DNA of 64,000 nt from DAOULY01 sp034414595 (GTDB taxonomy: Bacteria > Chloroflexota > Dehalococcoidia > SZUA-161 > JAUWZY01): assembly GCA_034414595.1 (NCBI GenBank), contig DAOULY010000016.1, positions 310,001-374,000 of the forward strand, in the 5' to 3' direction. Shown here one piece after another: positions 60,744-64,000 of the stretch (its first letter is position 1; each line of letters starts with the position of its first letter). The translations under genes and the position numbers were made by a program. The notes below the pieces were generated by a model. It worked only from the letters and a program-made list of their open reading frames with translations. It did not search any database and had not been told where the DNA came from.

Positions 60744-61262
60744 TTAGCCTTGGTGGGCTTTTACTGCCAGACTACACAGATGGTCAACTTTCCTTTGCAC
60801 TTCTGAAGGTAACGGCTTACCGTATCTGATAGCTTTGCGCCTTTTGGTCTTGCTCACACTCCTGAGCGTATCGCCTAAGTCAACTAATAGGCAGACATAC
60901 GAACTGGCCAGCCTCACCTTTGCAAACGGTCTAAAGGTCAAGCCACTGATGCCTATTCCTTCGTTGTAGTATAAAGGCTGTTGTTCGTAAAATGCTTCGG
61001 CGTTGAACTGGCACAATGGCCGACCACGCTCACCCAAGTGGTGTAATGCCCTTTGCTCGGCTTTGACTTCGGCTTGTCTTTGCTCCCTATCTTCAGACTT
61101 CCACCACTCAATTACACCCTCAGTAAAAGGTTCATAGTGGTGTTTATCAGGATACGGGCATGGCTCGTGGCCAAAGACACAAAAGCCACCACTTTGCAGG
61201 AATAGCTTGACCAAATGGGCCTGTCTGTCAGGAGTAGCCCACTTTGGCTTGTGCCTCGCCAT
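60744..61262 (-). CDS. Hypothetical protein with Cys/His cluster
   Basis: 172 residues, unrecognised. SGGFCVFGHEPCPYPDKHHY (about 25-44) has C, H, C and H-H that could bind zinc in a treble-clef or HNH-like arrangement. QAEVKAEQRALHHLGERGRP is helical and charged, and SKTKRRKAIRYGKPLPSEVQ is basic. The next upstream gene ends 39 bases away on the same strand. DNA or RNA binding is a reasonable guess only. Confidence 0.55.
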   Translation of the reverse strand: MARHKPKWATPDRQAHLVKLFLQSGGFCVFGHEPCPYPDKHHYEPFTEGVIEWWKSEDREQRQAEVKAEQRALHHLGERGRPLCQFNAEAFYEQQPLYYNEGIGISGLTFRPFAKVRLASSYVCLLVDLGDTLRSVSKTKRRKAIRYGKPLPSEVQRKVDHLCSLAVKAHQG

Positions 61263-61301
61263 AACTACTCCTATCTATGGCAGTGGCCATGCGCCGACAC
61301 T

Positions 61302-61808
61302 TCAGGCAGTGACTAATTGGGCTTCGGCTTCGGCCTTGACTTCGGCCACGGGTTCGGCTACTGCCTCGGCTTGGGCTTCGGCCTTTGCCTTTATAGCCGT
61401 GTCCAGCGCCAGCTTGTCGGCCTCCACAATGGGCTTGCCTGCCTCCATGCTGGCTTGCACTTGGGCTTTGTAGCCGTCTGGACACTCGGTAGCCACGCCG
61501 TTGGCGTAGGCCAGCAGATTGGCGGCGAAGTTCTCTCGAATCATGCGCACGCTGTCTGCTATCTCTTTTGCCACTCTTATGACTGGCCGACCACTCTGAC
61601 TGAATCTAACAGCGCCGTCCCTGTCATAGGCCAGCCGTAGCGGTGCGCCCAACGCTTCCAACGGGATAGCGGTATCGCCCATCACGTTGGTGGCCGTTAA
61701 GAATGGTAGCCAGACACCTTCCAGCTCTATGCTCCAGACTCTACGGCCACGGGGCTGTTTACCGTTTGGCTGTAGCAAAGCCTTGATGTAGCTTGGCGAT
61801 TCTGTCAT
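61302..61808 (-). CDS. Hypothetical protein with Ala/Glu repeat tail
   Basis: 168 residues. The N-terminal domain (YIKALLQPNGKQPRGRRVWS, IPLEALGAPLRLAYDRDGAV) is not recognised. The last 45 residues are an alternating Ala/Glu/Lys run (KAEAQAEAVAEPVAEVKAEA), similar in style to the acidic clamp tail. ATG 61808 follows GGGGAGGTGAT. It heads a short transcript with the Cys/His gene. Confidence 0.55.
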   Translation of the reverse strand: MTESPSYIKALLQPNGKQPRGRRVWSIELEGVWLPFLTATNVMGDTAIPLEALGAPLRLAYDRDGAVRFSQSGRPVIRVAKEIADSVRMIRENFAANLLAYANGVATECPDGYKAQVQASMEAGKPIVEADKLALDTAIKAKAEAQAEAVAEPVAEVKAEAEAQLVTA

Positions 61809-62199
61809 GCGTATCACCTCCCCTCTGTTCAGACTCAACAGACTTGGCTTTACCTTGTCCGCTGGCGGAATAGGTAAAGGTGACGCATGGCCACTTGCCT
61901 TTATGCTCAGCGGTATGTTGCCTTTCGGCGCTTGTCTGGCTGAGGCAAGCTACCTATTCGGCTGGCCGATTGGCCTTCACCTTTAGGCACTTCAGCCTTT
62001 GTGCCTATGCTGAGATTTGTAAACGTGCTTTAGCTTCGGCAGATTCAAAATTCAATTGTCAGCTTCAGCATCGAACAAAATGCCTTTTAGTTCAATATGT
62101 GGAACTAATATGTTCGATAGACAGTAGCTGAATTTCCACTTTGGGGAAAGCTGGCCGAGATTTCTGCGTTATGAGGAAATGCTGATGCGTAAGGGGGTG
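61809..62199. other. 391-base non-coding stretch, possibly structured
   Basis: No gene recognised. TAAAGGTGA near 61873 and TCACCTTTA near 61977 can pair across about 110 bases, with further GC-rich hairpins between them (GGCTGGCCGATTGGCC). It could be a leader RNA or regulatory region for the gene at 61808. Confidence 0.35.
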
Positions 62200-62808
62200 T
62201 TAAAGCTCGGGGCTTGCCTTTGTCTTTCCTTTGCGAGGCAGGCTGCCAGGGCGGTATAGCTTCTCTGTTGGGCGCGGGCTGCGAAATTCGCGGGCATACT
62301 GGTACAGGGTCTGGAGGGGATCGCTCCAGCTGCCATCTGGAGCCTCTTTCCCTTTTTCGGTCAGACGGTAAAAGCGCCGTGGCTGGGGCACCTCCACCAG
62401 AGTGGTGCCCCCCGGTGTGTGCTCGATCTTGGCACCGGGCATGCCGCCGAAGAGTGAGCCCTCTTCCTCACCTGTGAGCTCAACCCAGCCCAGCATCTTG
62501 AGATGGTGGAAATAACGATAGAACGAGTGGGACCGCATCTTGGTGAGGCGGTGGGGAATCCGCCGCAATGCTTCCTCGAAGGAGAGATCGATGTCCTTCT
62601 CCATGGCCAGGGCTACCATGTCCTCAGCATGAGCTCGAAGGAGGGCATTTTTGTATGCCGAGCGAATATCCTCTATGGGAGCTCCGCGGCTGGGATCTAT
62701 CTCGGGGCTGCCGTGAGGTCCATTCCCCAGGAGGAACTCCCTGATGAACCAGCCGCAGCCAAAAGGCCGCAAAAACCCGCCCAGACGTGGTTTAAGTTCG
62801 CTTATCAT
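62200..62808 (-). CDS. Probable winged-helix protein following the recombinase
   Basis: 202 residues. ISELKPRLGGFLRPFGCGWF opens it; IRSAYKNALLRAHAEDMVAL, DIDLSFEEALRRIPHRLTKM, RSHSFYRYFHHLKMLGWVEL and RFYRLTEKGKEAPDG form a winged-helix-like order with a C-terminal basic tail. ATG 62808 is chosen because the recombinase ends at 62792 in another frame; upstream codons belong to the recombinase. Possibly a regulator or directionality factor. Not recognised to family level. Confidence 0.6.
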   Translation of the reverse strand: MISELKPRLGGFLRPFGCGWFIREFLLGNGPHGSPEIDPSRGAPIEDIRSAYKNALLRAHAEDMVALAMEKDIDLSFEEALRRIPHRLTKMRSHSFYRYFHHLKMLGWVELTGEEEGSLFGGMPGAKIEHTPGGTTLVEVPQPRRFYRLTEKGKEAPDGSWSDPLQTLYQYAREFRSPRPTEKLYRPGSLPRKGKTKASPEL

Positions 62809-63490
62809 CTTGCTCCCACAATTTGCCGTACCACTCCCGGAGCTCCACACCAGCAACCTTCCTGTAGCGCATGGTGGTCCCGATGTTGGCGTGCCCGAGC
62901 TGCTCCTGGAGCATCCTGATGCCATCGGTGGAATCATCCCGCTGTACGGCCATGACAGCAAAGGCGTCCCTGAGCCGGTGAGGGCTGACCCTGTGCAGCT
63001 GGCCAGTCTCAGGGTTCACCAATTCCCCGAGCCCTGCTCTATCAGCGCACTCTCTGATTACCTCCCAAGCACGGTATCTATTGATCCCGAAGATGAGCAT
63101 CTTTCCGTTCCGGGATACCGAGCCGGCCCGGTCGATATACTCCTTCAGCAGCTCCAGGGTGTCATCATCAATGGGAAGAGTACGCACCCTCCGGTGTTCT
63201 TTTGCCTCAGCCACCGCTCTCTCCACCTTTATGCCACACCCGGGGCAAAATGCATGGCTTTTCGCCAGTCGAGCGTTGCACTGCGGGCAGGAAAGCTTTA
63301 GCCTGGTCTTGAGGTGCTCGATGGTGACAGTGCCCTGGCTGAAGTCTATGTCCTTGACCTCGAGGGACAGGGCCTCGCTGATGCGGCAGCCCAAGCGGAA
63401 CAGGATCCTGATGAGCAGGCGGTCGCGGAGGTACTCAGCGGCATCCTCCAGCGATCGCACTTCCTCAAGCTCGAGAAAAGCTTTAGTCAT
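62792..63490 (-). CDS. Tyrosine recombinase catalytic domain with internal zinc ribbon
   Basis: 232 residues, catalytic domain only; the usual N-terminal core-binding domain is absent. The first Arg is in RLGCRISEALSLEVKDIDFS, the H-x2-R in SPHRLRDAFAVM, and EQLGHANIGTTMRYRKV holds the second His and the Tyr. Between strands of the N-terminal part lies a zinc ribbon LSCPQCNARLAKSHAFCPGC (about 69-88). This insert is unusual. The gene starts the right-hand minus-strand cluster and may serve excision, dimer resolution or plasmid copy resolution for the element. Confidence 0.85.
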   Translation of the reverse strand: MTKAFLELEEVRSLEDAAEYLRDRLLIRILFRLGCRISEALSLEVKDIDFSQGTVTIEHLKTRLKLSCPQCNARLAKSHAFCPGCGIKVERAVAEAKEHRRVRTLPIDDDTLELLKEYIDRAGSVSRNGKMLIFGINRYRAWEVIRECADRAGLGELVNPETGQLHRVSPHRLRDAFAVMAVQRDDSTDGIRMLQEQLGHANIGTTMRYRKVAGVELREWYGKLWEQDDKRT

Positions 63491-63553
63491 GCAATAGGCT
63501 CTCTTTCTTGACCTGGCAGCGGTATGTGCTTAGGATAAGAAACGAGAGCGGGG

Positions 63554-63790
63554 ATGACCGACGACGAGTGGGAAAAGGCCGCGGGAGAGGTATGCTCCCT
63601 ATGCAAGCGGGAGAGCTTCGTCATTTTTGACCATCCTCTGGGCAGGGTCTGCAAGTCATGTTACAACTGGCTGTTGGACAATTATATTGCCGATGGCGAG
63701 AAGGTTAAGGCGAAGCTTTTGCCTGATGGGAGGATAATACTTTTTCATGGCAAAACCAAAAGAAGTGAACCGGTATCGGTCCGGCACTAA
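63554..63790 (+). CDS. Small zinc-finger protein
   Basis: 78 residues. CSLCKRESFVIFDHPLGRVC ending KSC gives two CxxC knuckles (about residues 14-37), a zinc-ribbon or treble-clef finger, followed by a beta-rich DGRIILFHGKTK tail. It diverges from the recombinase. The next ORF starts inside its 3' end. Function unknown. Confidence 0.6.
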   Translation: MTDDEWEKAAGEVCSLCKRESFVIFDHPLGRVCKSCYNWLLDNYIADGEKVKAKLLPDGRIILFHGKTKRSEPVSVRH

Positions 63791-63911
63791 GAACCCGGCG
63801 CAGGAAGTCCATGTCTACCGTGACGGACACGGGAAGACCAAGGTCCACATTATAGACTACGAGACCGGCAAGGTAGAGACACTGGACAAGGAGGTAAGGG
63901 AATCGGGTTGA
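63747..63911 (+). CDS. Small basic protein (54 aa)
   Basis: Starts MAKPKEVNRYRSGTKNPAQE and continues VHVYRDGHGKTKVHIIDYET, a compact beta-hairpin pattern. It overlaps the zinc-finger gene by 44 bases in another frame, which suggests coupling. GGGAGGATAA lies somewhat far upstream (about ten bases). No family recognised. Confidence 0.45.
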   Translation: MAKPKEVNRYRSGTKNPAQEVHVYRDGHGKTKVHIIDYETGKVETLDKEVRESG

Positions 63912-64000
63912 CCCCCTTAGCTCCTATGGCTATCCGCCGTGGGCCCGCTTCATCGAATCCCTGAGGAAACTCTTCATCGTCCGGATAGGGCAGACTTTCT
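63912..64000. other. Window end, no complete feature
   Basis: The last 89 bases contain no complete gene; a plus-strand frame runs off the end and may be the start of the next element gene. Confidence 0.3.

Overview
The window looks like a piece of a chromosome from an uncultivated, probably anaerobic Chloroflexota (Dehalococcoidia-like) bacterium. The reasons are soft: the thrS-infC-rpmI-rplT-pheS block, the mix of hydroxyacyl-CoA dehydrogenase, amidohydrolase, B12-radical SAM and molybdenum hydroxylase genes, and the style of the mobile-element genes. No rRNA is present, so placement is by impression only.

Bases 1-33,680 are mostly chromosomal. A minus-strand translation block (thrS, infC with an apparent AUA start, rpmI, rplT, pheS) is followed by a VOC protein, tRNA-Val, a fused dephospho-CoA kinase/NUDIX protein, thiC, a HhH-GPD glycosylase, trmO, an amidohydrolase, a 3-hydroxyacyl-CoA dehydrogenase and an adenine deaminase. 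At 13.1-22.4 kb lies a sensory locus: a very large FecR/PKD/tandem-repeat surface protein (frameshifted) and a CHASE2 adenylate cyclase. The two are split by a 2.4-kb insertion that carries a transhydrogenase-like flavoprotein and a cNMP-binding protein and is bracketed by ~157-bp direct repeats. Next come a steroid 5-alpha-reductase/3-beta-HSD-like pair, an AT-rich insert with a HEPN-like gene between 63-bp repeats, a B12-radical SAM enzyme, a RecB-like nuclease, and a three-subunit molybdenum hydroxylase ending at tRNA-Glu.

From 33,689 to at least 63,490 the window is a composite mobile element. It starts at a tRNA-Gln gene that lacks its D arm. Beside that are a tyrosine integrase, a phage-O-like initiator gene carrying five palindromic iterons plus an AT-rich tract (a lambda-style origin), and a DnaC-like loader. 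Its cargo is a defence island: a complete BREX operon (brxA-brxB-brxC-pglX-pglZ-brxL) headed by a small winged-helix gene and a DndC-like PP-loop sulfurtransferase, then a two-gene unit of an Mrr-like nuclease and an unrecognised protein. The right part encodes a DnaN-like sliding clamp and a PRTRC cassette (E1-like ThiF, JAMM protein A, protein B, an F-like protein and ubiquitin-like protein C), several unknown genes, and a second tyrosine recombinase with a zinc ribbon inside its catalytic domain.

The best candidates for something undescribed are the BREX plus DndC hybrid operon, the nuclease/unknown gene pair next to it, and the PRTRC cassette linked to a sliding clamp. Most functions come from motif recognition by eye; no database searches were run.
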